Shown here in pieces: positions 50,079-61,195 of a DNA stretch of 64,000 nucleotides (positions are counted from its first letter, which is position 1; each line of letters begins with the position of its first letter). The notes beneath the pieces were generated by a model. It was not told the DNA's origin, did not search any database, and worked only from the letters and a program-made list of their open reading frames with translations. Both the position numbers and the translations under genes were made by a program. The stretch comes from Microbotryum silenes-acaulis (taxonomy: Eukaryota > Basidiomycota > Microbotryomycetes > Microbotryales > Microbotryaceae): assembly GCA_003665825.1 (NCBI GenBank), contig QPFY01000014.1, positions 806,001 to 870,000 on the forward strand. The letters are read 5' to 3'.

Positions 50079-50673
50079 TGGACGCCACATCAAAGCAGGC
50101 GCTGGAGTCGATCTTTGAGCAAGCTTCTCAGAGTGGGGATTCGGATCTCGACGTTCTCGACATTCGCCTCTTCAGAGGAGGTGTCGGCCGAATACTGAAA
50201 CTGGATGACGGCTTGGCGATTGCGGTCAAGGTGAGCGACTCTACGGCATGTGTCAGAAGTCGAAACTGACGCTAGTGAGTTGACTTGCTGTTTCAAATGG
50301 CTCTGCATATCCAAAGTGCGGTGAACGGGCGGTTCGGCCTGCTCTGGGGGGCTACCTTTATCGCCGTGACCGAGCTCGGTGACTCTCCAAAGTGGGGTGG
50401 TGGTGGTGGTGGGATCGCTGCCGTGGGAACGCGAGGTCTGACTTGGGTTCTGGGGCGTTGGCTCCTGCGCTAGTTGAATTCGAGGGGAAGACCCATCTGG
50501 CGATCAGCGACGTGTGTTCGATGTCCGCCATCCCTCCGAGCCCGACTGCACCCAAGATCCAACCTCTCTTTGGCATCTTTGGCATCTTGATCTCGCTCTT
50601 CATGAGCTACCATCCCGAGTATCGCACTTTTCAGGAAAGCGCAGTCCGCTTGCGCGAGGTCCTGAGGGTGTGA
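50079..50673 (+). other. Anonymous coding fragments, possibly a second kinase-like relic
   Basis: A frame from ATG 50079 reads MDATSKQALESIFEQASQSG then DLDVLDIRLFRGGVGRILKL and DDGLAIAVK, with a good donor at 50230. The end resembles a kinase N-lobe (glycine-rich strand, then AIAVK). About 230 bp later another frame gives ALVEFEGKTHLAISDVCSMS, LFGIFGILISLFMSYHPEYR and stop 50673. No clean splice connects them, so this may be a decayed paralogue of the upstream gene. Confidence 0.35.
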
Positions 50674-51430
50674 TGATGAATTTCCGTGTACAGTACTTTC
50701 TGTCATCGGTTGTATTGAGATCAATGCGACGGTTCACGTATCAACTCGTGCAACTTTTCGAGGCGAGAGAACTAGGCGACACGTGCGACGTAGTTTTGAG
50801 CTGATTTTCAAATTCGAGCAAAAACGGTCAAGACTCAGGGCGATGCTAGATGATGTGAGCAAGCGATAATGGTCAATGAGGTTTGGTCACACTAAGTTTT
50901 GCAACTTGAAGCACTACCATGACTGAGGTGAACTCGACACCAATGGTGGGACCGAGCCGGTACGACTTATGACGCAACCCCCGAGCGACGGCAAAAGCTG
51001 CCTCGGACAATCGCTCGGTCGCACGTGCATGGACCCTTCTGTCGACGACGAGCGGTTGCGAGCAGCAACAGTGATCGCTCTCCTTCTTGCCTGCCCATTT
51101 CCCTACCCTCAGCAAATCACCCCTGCTGAAGCAACGCATCATGGAGGGAGACCTCGCCCCACTTGACACGATGGGCGATCTCCGGCCCGGGGGCCACCAT
51201 TTCTGCAGGGGTAACTTTGCCGACCGGTCCAACACCCACACAACCAAAGCGTACCTCGGAGGGAGCGCGCCAACCGAAGCGATTGGCCCTTTCACCCACA
51301 CCCCGAGATTCGAGCTTCAACGGTCGATCTCACCCTGCTTCCTCGCATCCTCGGCGCATTCAACCGAGCTTTGGCCCATCAAGGTCTCGATCACAATACG
51401 GCCCTCCCTGAGAGCTGCTTCAAGATATGG
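50674..51430. other. Interval without a clear gene
   Basis: Several short ORFs are present in all frames. Some lie upstream of the helicase relic in the same orientation and may be its decayed N-terminal part, but no motif I, such as a GxGKT loop, could be found in a consistent frame. Confidence 0.3.
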
Positions 51431-51895
51431 CCTAATACCCCGCGCTCGAGGCGTAACGACTTCGATGGCCACTTGTGTAACGAGATGCTGGCAGACGGAG
51501 CAGGCAAGACTCTCGTTGTCGAGCAGAGCCTGTTCCCTGAAGGCTCCCAACACCGCCGCTGAAACGTGCGACTTGATTGTCTAGGACGAGGCGCCGATGC
51601 AGCACCGTCGATGTTTCCAGCTGCTCGACAGCATGTTGCAAGATGTGCGATCCTCAACGGCTCGGTTCGGTGAAGTGACCGTCGTGTTGGCAGGTGTGTG
51701 CCAATCTTTCAAAAGCAAATAGTAGGGCGGCATGACTAACTGACCGGTTCGGCTGTAACATCACAGGGGATCCGAAGCAATGCCTTCCCTTTATTCCCAA
51801 GGCATCGCCCCTGCACAACTTGTCGACGCATTCATCACGAATGCTGATTTCTGGGGGGAAGTTGAGGTGCTGCATCTCTCCGTAAGAAGGTAGTC
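51430..51895 (+). pseudogene. Helitron PIF1-type helicase relic
   Basis: The plus strand gives ETCDLIV, a stop codon, then DEAPMQHRRCFQLLDSMLQD and VRSSTARFGEVTVVLAG, interrupted by an intron of about 76 bp (51691-51766). Then comes GDPKQCLPFIPKASP and, after a one-base frame change, AQLVDAFITNADFWGEVEVL HLS. DEAPMQHR (motif II) and GDPKQCLPxIP (motif III) are hallmarks of the PIF1-like helicase of Helitron rolling-circle transposons. A stop in place of the Trp of WDEAPM and the frameshift show that it is inactive. The intron acceptor is shared with the inverted copy at 45.1 kb, so the parent element had this intron. Confidence 0.7.
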
Positions 51896-51956
51896 CTTTT
51901 CTGACTTTTAGACCCTATACTATACTAACAGCCCCACGGTGCGAGCGCAGACAAAC

Positions 51957-52500
51957 ACGCCACCACGAGCCCCTTTTCACGCATGAACTCGATCTGAAAA
52001 GACCGCCGGATGCTGCGAATGCCAACTCGTGTGGCTACCGTTGACGAGATCCTGTATCTTCAAGACTGCTCGAGCCTGTAATCGTAGCTGGTGAGGGCGT
52101 GGGATGAAAGCATACTGCATCGACCTTGCGCGAGCGAAGCCACCACCACGGCGCCCTTTTCACGCATGAGCTCGATCTGAAACGACCGCCGGATGCTGCG
52201 AATGCCAACTCGTGTGGCTACCGTTGACGAGATCCTGTATTTTCAACACTGAACGAGTCAGGTAATGTAGCTGGTGAGGGTGTGTAATGAAAGCACACTG
52301 CATCGACCTTGCGCGAGCGTAGCCGCCACCAAGGCTCCCTGTTCGCGCATGAGCTCAAACCGAAAAGACCGCCGGATGCTGCAAATGTCGACCCGTGTGG
52401 CGACCGTTGACGAAATCCTGTATATTCAAATTCAGGAATTGTCGCTGGTGAGGGTATGGGATAAGAGCACACTGCATCGGTGCGTGGCCCAGGGTCGGAG
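51957..52500 (+). repeat. Tandem array, about three units of 182-184 bp
   Basis: Units begin near 51957, 52141 and 52323. Each contains a copy of GACCGCCGGATGCTGCGAAT, CGTTGACGAGATCCTGTAT and CACACTGCATCGACCTTGCG. Units 1 and 2 are most alike; unit 3 has diverged, and its right end is partial. Period lengths of 184 and 182 are not multiples of three, so the array is not a coding repeat. Confidence 0.85.
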
Positions 52501-52689
52501 CTCACTGGCAAGAATGAAATTGCTCTCGGTCGGTCGGTTGACTCGGCGCAAGACTGGCCGGCGCCTGATGGCTTTCTGCTTGTCACTCGAACTTTCGCCT
52601 GCGCCTCGGCCCTGACCCTCGCCTCTCGCCTGCTGCTCGCGTCCAATGTGCTGGCTACCACTTGATCTCATGGGAGGGTGTCTTGATTG

Positions 52690-53060
52690 TTGCAGTTCAC
52701 GCGGCCATACGGCTCTGCCTCGATCCGGACTACCTTCGCGTGGGACACGTGCTCGCCTTGTCAGCGCGCGGGGCAGGCTGCTCGCTCCCGTACCGGTGAA
52801 CGCCATTTGGTTCCGACTCGAATCATTTCGCTTTCGTGGAGTTGAGGCACGCGGCCATACGGCCCCAGCTTCACGGAGGTTGATTGAGTCGTTGTTGCGA
52901 TCGAATGGGTCTGCTTTGGCGTGGAGAGTCGCCACTCCGATTCGGTGCGACTCTACTGGCCCTGCTCCTGTTTGGGTGTGACTCGAATCATTTTGCTCCC
53001 GTGGAGTTGAGGCACGCGGCCATACGGCCTCAGCCTCACAGGAGCAAAGTTTCCGAGTCA
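52690..53060 (+). repeat. Three spaced repeats around ACGCGGCCATACGG
   Basis: The core ACGCGGCCATACGG occurs at 52699, 52849 and 53014. The last two copies share a longer flank (GACTCGAATCATTT, GTGGAGTTGAGGC). Spacing is 150 and 165 bp. The array follows the 182-bp array directly and looks like another local duplication series. Confidence 0.75.
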
Positions 53061-53553
53061 CAGCGATGCAGGTGGACCGGTGGCAGGAGAGGGACCTTCT
53101 TGTCTTGGCTTGTTTACTTCGAGGATGAACAGTCCAACGTGGTTGCAGCAGGATATCAGGGACATGTCGCTGCTGCTTGCATTCAGCCCCTCGATCAAGA
53201 GATCGGTCATTTGCATCGGCGTTGTCCCATGGAACAGAAAAATACGAGTGAGTGCTACCTTCCTCTACTTCTGCCTTTTTTTTTTGAACGTCTGGGCTGA
53301 CTTTGCCATTTTTGACTCCCCTCTTCTGCGGCTTGCATCTCTTTTAGAATTGGAGCCATGGGAGGTCGATTTGGTTTCGGCCGTGTGTGCCATCCCCGGC
53401 TGCCTTGCCGAGTACTCCGATGGGAATGCGCTCAAGAAGGACTCGCTTTCGACCTCGTCCTTGGCCATGCACGACAACGAAGACCGAATGTCTTGCAAGA
53501 CGAGGCGCCCTGGCATCCGACCCTCGAGGGTCATACTCAACTCAAGCACCTGA
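53060..53553 (+). other. Possible two-exon coding fragment
   Basis: One frame gives TFLSWLVYFEDEQSNVVAAG, YQGHVAAACIQPLDQEIGHL and HRRCPMEQKNT. A textbook intron follows (donor GTGAGT near 53249, T-run, GCTGAC branch, CTTTTAG acceptor near 53346). In phase it continues KLEPWEVDLVSAVCAIPGCL and AEYSDGNALKKDSLSTSSLA, stopping at 53553. The start codon and upstream exons are not clear. The protein is unknown to me. The clean intron argues that this was once a gene. Confidence 0.35.
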
Positions 53554-56500
53554 AGGTCAGTCGCTTGTTGCTGCTTGGGGTGGTGTGCTGCTGCACCAGG
53601 CTCGCTCCGCTCCGTCGCGCCTTGCCTCGCCCCCTCGCACCGTGCACACCAACTGAACCTTCACCCTTTTGCTGCCACCCTTTCAGATGCGCTCCAGTAC
53701 GCCGGCTGTGTCGTTTACGTCTTTTCCACTGGCGACGCCGCCTTCATCTGCGGCAGCCGCAGGTATGGTCTCTCCGGCACGACGGCGGGCTTCAGTGCCA
53801 CAAAGATATCCGCACGCGCCATCCATGCGCCATCACCACACTGCTTTGTTCCCCGACTTCCTCGACGCCACGAACTTTGCCGACCTGTCCACGGATCCAG
53901 CTCTCCCCCACCCCCGAGCCCACCCCCGGTCGAGGGATCGCCGCGATCGAGTACTTGGCAGAGAGGTTCACCCTTTCTTGGCCCTCGCATCGATGCACAC
54001 GTCATTCGATCCTCGTTGCCGCACCCCCGAACACCACTGTCGACCGGTCACGATCTCCTCCGCCACCGCCACATCGTTCCCTCGCGTCGTTCGTCAACGT
54101 CGACCGATCACAGGAATGCAATCACTCGCTGTCACATCTCTTTCTTGATCGCATCGAGGAGGGTCATCGACGCGGCAAGCTCGGGGTTTGTCGGACCATC
54201 TGTTGCTCGACCTGGCGAATATTTGCTCGATGCGCATTCGAAGCTGCGCACCCTTCATCGACCGACCGAACCGACAAACCTCTGCAGCTCGGTCTCCCCC
54301 TGTCCGTGCCCATTCCATCACCGCGACGTGCTAAGTAACAATCCGCTTGCCCCTCGCAATGGCCGCCTCGACCGCCTTGACCGCCTCGACCGTCGTCCTT
54401 CCACCGCACTTGTGCTCGATCACATTGGACTCACTGTCTTACTCACCGTCAATGCCAACTGCACAAATGCGTCACTCTCGACCCATCTGCCAACGCATTT
54501 GCCTCATCCTGTCTTGAGCTGTGTTATCGCATCCGGCTCGACACTCCCCTATGATCTTCGCATCCACACCGGCGGATCAGCTCGATCAACCACGTCCCCA
54601 GTTCTGGTATGCTCTTTTCTCCAACCTGGGTCTTCGTTTCCTCAAGTTGTCAATATTCGAACTAATTCAAACGCTCATCTGTCTTCCACAGCATTGCCCG
54701 ACATCCCTGGCACGCTAGGTCCAACACGCAGGTCACCCATCGTCAGCTTTGCACCGACTTGCTCAATCATCGCTCACACCCGATTCCAAGAGCTTCTGAT
54801 CCGATACTACTATCGCCAATACAGTTCCTCCCGACCCGACTTTTGTCACTTCCTTGGGATCAGCGTGACTGTTCTGCGCTCTTCTTAGTTGGCTCGGCAC
54901 TCGAGCCACTTGATCGAGCAGCTTCGTCTTGACTCGGACTGTTCGGCACTCGAACGATCGATGATCAGCTGGACCACTCCCAGGCAGCTTGCTTTGGCAA
55001 TACTCGATGGACGGTCAAGCACCCGAATGGACAGCTGACTTGAGTTGGCTCGATGTGCCCACCTTGGCCGAAGCGCTACTTCACCCTGTTCGGTCAACTC
55101 AAGCTTCGACTCGGCGATACTTTGAATGTCGACAGCCCTATTCATGTGGACACTTTCCAAATACCAAAGGCCACATCTTCCCGCCAGCTGCCCGTCAGCT
55201 CTCTGCGCGCTTTTCAGCGCGATCCGGGCAAAGATGCTCTCGCCCCTCACTTGCACTACTTGCACCACTCAACTCGACTCGTCTTCTCCTCTCACTGCAC
55301 GACACGATGATGCAACACCTTACCGCCATGGTGAAACGTCACATGCCCGGTACGTGCGGCTCGCCCTTACTTGACCCGGCACTCGACGTGCCAACCCGAG
55401 CCGACTGAGGCAAGCGCGGAACCCATTCAGCAACTGCAACACCCTCACCATCGCCAATTGGCTTTCAACGACTCGATAATGAGCTCAGAGGTGCCTACAG
55501 TTGCGTCCGGGCTATGTCAATCGCTCACTTGAGCCATCGCGACCGGAACTGCTCGACTTTCGACGACTCGCTTAGACCGCCCACAGTGAGCCATTCGATC
55601 TGAGCCCTCGCTTGGAACTTGCACTCCTTGCTGACGAGATAACGACATGCCGATCACCGCGCACTGCAGATTGTTGGTCACGGACAACACGGACAACCCG
55701 GAATGGGAGCGCTCCCTCGAATGGAGCTTCGCACCGATTCGCTCACACGCTCGCACAGCCCACCTCCGAATTCGTGCATCACCATACCTCGGTTCCTCTT
55801 GCGACAAGTTCCCAGCATGCACAGCACGCAGACTAGCGTCGGCCTTCTCGCCAGTGGAGATCCGCCGGAGATCCTTGCTCGCCCAGCAGCTTTCGAGCCG
55901 CTGCGTGCGAATCGCTCAATCGCCCACCCTTGTCATCCAGCTCGTCAAGTCATCACAGACCGTCTGCGTTTCAACTCATGGGTCTAAACATCCCACATGC
56001 CTCCTCGCCATTCGACTGGATCGGAGTTGCGCGCTGACTTTCAACCTCGTCGATCGCACCATCCAATCGACTTTCCGGCAGAGCTCCCGAGATGTGCCAC
56101 GTAACACTCTTCATTGCTTTGCAACTTACTCGAACTCCATCGTGCGTTGCGCACAGTGAAGCATCAAGTCTCGACTCGGACTTCCCGGACCACTCGCCGC
56201 TCAATTTCGGCGTCGGACCGTGACGATCCTTCGCACTCTCAATCGATCTCGGCGATTCGCTCGATCAGCTTGATACGGGCGATCACCATCCCACCTCAGC
56301 GACTTGCACGTTCGTACACGCTTAAGCAACCCTGGTCATGCAGTCATGGACTGTGACCGGCATCGCATCGTGGTCCATCTCGCCTCGCTTCTTGCACTCA
56401 CCTCGCTTGGTATCGACGAACTCGTTTGGCAGTCACAAAGCGAGCAAACGTCCGAAAGGTTAGTGCGTGCCTTCAACCTGAAGGTCTTTTCTTCTTCCAC

Positions 56501-59500
56501 ACCTCGTGTTGCAAGTCTGTGCCCTCTTCCTTATGCTTGACTTTTCTTTCGCTCCACCAGGTCTCAGATTCCGGCCTGCGCTTAACTCGACTCTTTAAAC
56601 TCCAACTCGCTCGAATCCGTTTTTGGCTCCCACGAATGAATGATTGTCGACTCTGTCCAATTGAGGATCGATACTTTTCCGGCAAGGCTTGCTTTGCTCG
56701 ACCTCCACCTCCTCTCGATCGACCCTGACCTCAAAACTCAACTCGGTGCGATAGATCGCTCGTCGAGGAGCGTGCAAGTTCTCAACTTTGCCGCTGCTGC
56801 CTCCGCCACTCGAGACTCGATATTCGCTGATCCCTCGCATCATTCGGGTCGACTCGTCTTCTTCTCTCACTGCACGAAGACACGACGACGCAAAATCTTG
56901 CCGTCATGTTGACACGTCACTTGCCCGGTACGGGCGGCTCGACCTTACTCGACCCGGCATTTGCCGGGTCACCTGGAGCCGGCTGAGGCAAGCGATGACG
57001 CGCCATTCAGCAACTGCAACACCCTCACCATCGCCAATCGAATTTCAAAGACTCGATACCGAGCTCATGGATATATACAGCTGCGTCCAGGCTGTGTTGA
57101 TTGCCCACTTGAGCCTAGCGACCCGACCAGGGGCTCTGCCGTCGACGATTCAGTCAGACCGCCCACAGTGAGCCATCCGACCGGAGCTCTCGCTTGTGAC
57201 TTGCACTCTTTGCTGATGCGGTCAAGATCTGTTGCGTCACTGCACAGTGTAGACCGTTGGTCACGTACGACCCGGACTAGGAGCACTCCTTCGAACGAAA
57301 CTTCGCAGCGATGCTTACAAGCTCGCACGCCCAGCATTCGAGCCCACAGATCACCATCCCTCGGTACCTCTCGCCACCAGTTTGAAGCACGAGTGGGTCG
57401 ATGTCGAGATGGGAGACCCGCATTGCCTCAAGCACTATCACCCCGTCTCGACCCCGCCGCGACTCAATCGCCGGCCCTCGTGATCCGGCTCGTCGAGTCA
57501 TCCGTCCACACCACTGAGCGCTATGTTTCACCTCGTGGTACTTCAACATCCCACATGCCAGCTCGTCTTCCTTGCCGGTTAATTCGACCGGACTTGCACG
57601 CTGACTTTCAACCTCGTCGATCGCTCCGCCCGATCGACTTCACGGCAAAGCTCCCGAGATGTGCCACGGAACACCTTCTCATTGCTTCACATCTTACTCG
57701 AACTCCGTATTACGTTGCGCACGTCGAAGCATAACGTCCCGACTCGGGCTTCTCCGGACCACTCCGCCGCTCGATTTCGGCGTCGGACCGTGACGATCCT
57801 TCGTACTCCCAATCGACCTCGGCGATTCGCTCGACCAGCCTGATACGTACCATCCCACCTCGTCGACTTGCACGTTCGTACATGCTTCATCAACCCTGGA
57901 CATGCGGTCATGGACAACTCAGTGACTCACGGTGTTCCATCTCCCCTCGCTTGGTGTCGACAAACTCGTTTGGCATTTACTTAGCAAGCCAACGTCGGAA
58001 AGGTCAGTGCATACCTTCAACCTAAAGGCCGTTTCTTCCTTCACACCTCGTGTTTCAAGTATGTGCACTCTTGCTCATGTTTAACATTTCATTCCCTCCA
58101 CCAGATCTCGGATTTCCGGCTGCACTCAACTCGGCTCTTTAGACTCCGACTCGCTCGAAACCGTTTCTAGCTTTCACAGATGACTGAGCGTTCAGACTTT
58201 TCTGGCGAACTTGCTTTGCTCGGCCTCGACTTCCTCTCCATCGCCCCCGACCTCAAAAAAACTCGGCGCGAGGGATCGTTCGTTCAGGAGCATGGGGTTA
58301 CAACCCACGTCGGTGCATCGCTCGAGCGTTCTCGGTCGGACACGTGCTCGGTCAGCGCATCGCTTCGATCACCTCGATCGGCCCCTCGCTACTCGACCGA
58401 TGCATGTGGTGAGCTCTTCATCCAGATAGTATCAGCAGGAACTGTATTCGCTCACCTCATGGTCGTCTTTGCTGCGCATCACTCTAGTTCAGATCGCACG
58501 TTGGCCGACTCGCTGGCATCTGAGCTTCGCACCGAACCACTCTGTGACTTGTTCGACCATACTCTGCACATGCCTCATCAGCACCATCGAAAGATCACCG
58601 CCCTTCCTGTGACCCCGAATCGAGGCACACATCACTCGATTTTTGTTGCCCGGCCCCGCGCACCACTGTCGACCTGTCACGATCACCTCCGCTACCCCCA
58701 CATCGTTCACTCGCGTCGTCCACGTCGACCGATCGCTCGAGTGCAATCACTCGCTGTCACATCTCTGTCTCGAACAAATCGACGAGTCTCATTGACGCGG
58801 CCAGCTTTGGGTTGGTCGGAACATCTGTTGCACGACTCGACTGATTTCGTCGATGTCGAGATCCGAGATCTTCATCGCCGCAAGCACTTTCACCTCGTCT
58901 CAACCACGCCGGACTCACTCAACCTCCCGTGCTCGTGACCCAGCTCGTCGGGTCACCCGTCCAAAGCCACTACGTCTCAAGTCGTCGCTCCAAACATCCT
59001 CCAAATTCGTTTGGCAGTCACAAAGCGAACAAACGTCCGAACGGTCAGTGAGTGCCTTTAACCTGAAGGCTTCCCTTCCTCCACACCGCGTGTTGCCAGT
59101 CTGTGCCCTCTTGCTTATGTTTGACTCTTCTTTCGCTCCAGCAGGTCTCAGATTCCGGCCTGCGCTTAACTCGACGCTTTAAACTCCGACTTGCTCGAAA
59201 CCGTGTCTCGCTCTCGTGGATGGATGATCGCCGAGTCTTTCCGATTCAGAATCGAAACCTTTTTGGTGAAACTTGCTTTGCTCGACCTCTATCTCCTCTC
59301 GCTCGACCCTGACCTCAAAACTCAACTCGGTGCGATTCGACGATGGTGCAAGCTCGTATCTTTGCCGCTGCTGCCTCGCCCACTCGACATTCGCCGATCC
59401 TCGTACCACTCGACTTGACTCGTCTTTCTTTCACTGCACGAAGACACGACGACTCAACGCTTTGCTGTCATGGTAAGACGTCACTTGCTCGGTACATGCG

Positions 59501-60150
59501 GCTCGACCTTAGTCGACCCGGCACTTGATGTGTCATCCGGAACCGGCTAAGGCAAGCGGAACCCATTCAGCAACTGCAACACCCTCACCATCACCGATCG
59601 GAACGACTCGACGACGAACTCGAAGGTATCTAGATATACGTTCGGGCTATGTCGATTGCTCACTTGAGCCATCGCGACCAGAACTGCTTGACCTCGGACG
59701 ACTCGCTCAGACCGCACACCGTGAGTCGTTTCGATCTGAGCCCTCGCTTGCGGCTTGCACTCTTTGCTGATCAGATCAAGATATGCCGCGTCACCGCGCA
59801 CTCCAGAGTGTTGCTCACGGAAGACCCGGAATGGGAGCGCTCCCTCGAATGGACCTTCGCACCGATTCGCGCACATGCTCACATAGCCCACATCCGAGCT
59901 CGTACATACCATTTCTCGATTTCTCTTGCAACAAGGTCCCCTAGTTTCGCCCTTCACGCCACAGAGATCCTTCGGAGATCCTCGCTCGCCCGGCAGCTTT
60001 CGAGCCGCTGCGAGCGGTTTGCTCGATCGCCCGCCCTCGTCATCCAGCTTGTCAAGACAACACAGACCGTCTACGTTTCATCCCATGGCACCTCAACAAC
60101 CCACCTTCCCGCTCGCCTCCTTGCCGTTCAAGTTGACCGGACTTGCGCGC
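53554..60150. repeat. Long tract of CTCGA/CGACTC-rich degenerate repeats
   Basis: Over 6 kb with no intact gene but many long-range internal similarities. A block at about 56405-56760 returns at about 57950-58260 and 59000-59330 (it contains GGTCTCAGATTCCGGCCTGC or variants). A block around 55250-55460 returns at 56840-57020 and 59410-59590 (it contains CATTCAGCAACTGCAACACC). A block around 53930-54260 returns at 58600-58870 (it contains GCAATCACTCGCTGTCACAT). Copies are imperfect and frames are broken, so they behave as old segmental or satellite-like duplications. The longest ORF here (53575-54888) is not conserved between copies and is probably chance. Confidence 0.6.
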
Positions 60151-60156
60151 TGACTC

Positions 60157-60450
60157 TCAACCTCGTCGATCGCTCCGACCGAGCGACTTCTTTGCGGGTT
60201 TCGCTAAGCTGGGCTGCCAATCGCCAGAAACCGAGAGCAGATCGGCAATGGTGTCCAATCGCGGGAGGTACTTGCCGGTCTCGGTCTTGATGACGAAGGC
60301 GCAGAGGAGGACGAAGACTGCGACGATGAGGATGAAGACGGCGGGGGACGAAGAGAATGGTGATGGTGAACGTACGCGTCTTCGGCTCTTTCTCGGATGT
60401 TCCATTCTGTTTAAGGCGCAAGCACAGACTGACATTGAATTTTTGAACAC
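60157..60450 (-). other. Orphan exon-like ORF with a transmembrane helix
   Basis: A minus-strand frame encodes SPSPFSSSPAVFILIVAVFV followed by LLCAFVIKTETGKYLPRLDT and IADLLSVSGDWQPSLA. It has a convincing membrane helix with flanking polar sequence. It is sandwiched between the degenerate repeats and the Helitron Rep relic, has no visible partner exons, and is probably a stranded fragment of a cellular gene. Confidence 0.3.
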
Positions 60451-60489
60451 CTAGGACGAAGGTCAAGTAAAGGGGTCGAGGTGGCGAGT

Positions 60490-60960
60490 CGCATTCACAA
60501 TTATTTGCACACTACTTGCCAAACGCGACGAGTACTTCTCAATCCCGCATTGCACCCAACGTCCCTTCCTGGAGTTTGTGATTTACGGATATACTCCCAA
60601 GTCGAGACCGATCGACTCAACACATCCGGTTGCATCAAGAGAACCTACGCCTCACCACGACCCAAGGCATCAACGGCTTGACCCCGAACCCAATTGGACA
60701 TTCGATGACCTTGAGCTCGACGTTCAAGAATAGACCGCGCGACATCATGCAGCGATACCAGGATGCGATGGTGTGCGTTGTCAAACATGGAAAGCCTCCG
60801 CTGCTCATCACGATGACGTGCGACCCCGAATCACCAGAAATCAAGACTGCACTGCGGCCGAACGACAAAAGCATGCAACCGTCCGGATCTCATTGCACGA
60901 GTGTTTGAAGCCAAGTCCGGCAACAAGCGACATGCAGGCTGTTTCGGCGATGAATGTAGG
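60490..60960 (+). pseudogene. Helitron Rep (Helitron-like N) relic
   Basis: The plus strand reads HQENLRLTTTQGINGLTPN, IGHSMTLSSTFKNRPRDIMQ, RYQDAMVCVVKHGKPPLLIT and MTCDPESPEIKTALRP. After a frame change it reads NRPDLIARVFEAKSGNKRH. This is the conserved block before and after the replication initiator motif of Helitrons (PRxMxQxYQDAM...LFITMTCNPxWPEI...DRPDLxARVF). The N-terminal half and the helicase are missing, and frameshifts make it inactive. Confidence 0.7.
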
Positions 60961-61067
60961 ATGAATGGATTTGTTTCTTTGCTGTACTTCGTAGGGTGTT
61001 TTCTTAACCTCTGCGCTGAGATCATGTAGACTGTTCGATTATCCTGACATTTTTTGGATTTGATCCT

Positions 61068-61094
61068 CCCGTTAATTTAACGGGTTCCCACTGG
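61068..61094 (+). mobile_element. Poss. Helitron 3' terminus: hairpin plus CTGG
   Basis: A perfect 17-bp palindrome CCCGTTAATTTAACGGG (61068-61084) is followed six bases later by CTGG, then T. Helitrons end in a short hairpin a few bases before CTRR and insert before a T. It is on the same strand as, and about 110 bp after, the Rep relic. It is suggestive only, as a single case. Confidence 0.35.
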
Positions 61095-61195
61095 TAGTTT
61101 TAAGGATTGTACTGGAATGGGTGGAGACTGACTTGGACTATTTATTAAAATGCTCTGAACTAGCAACAAACAACAATCAACAACATACGGTGAAG

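Noticed and set aside
51957..53060. Evenly spaced repeats considered as a CRISPR array
   Set aside because: Units are contiguous tandem repeats of 150-184 bp, not short repeats with unique spacers, and the genome is eukaryotic.
53575..54888. A 437-codon plus-strand ORF
   Set aside because: It lies in degenerate repeats, has no domain, and its frame is not kept in the repeated copies near 58.6-58.9 kb.
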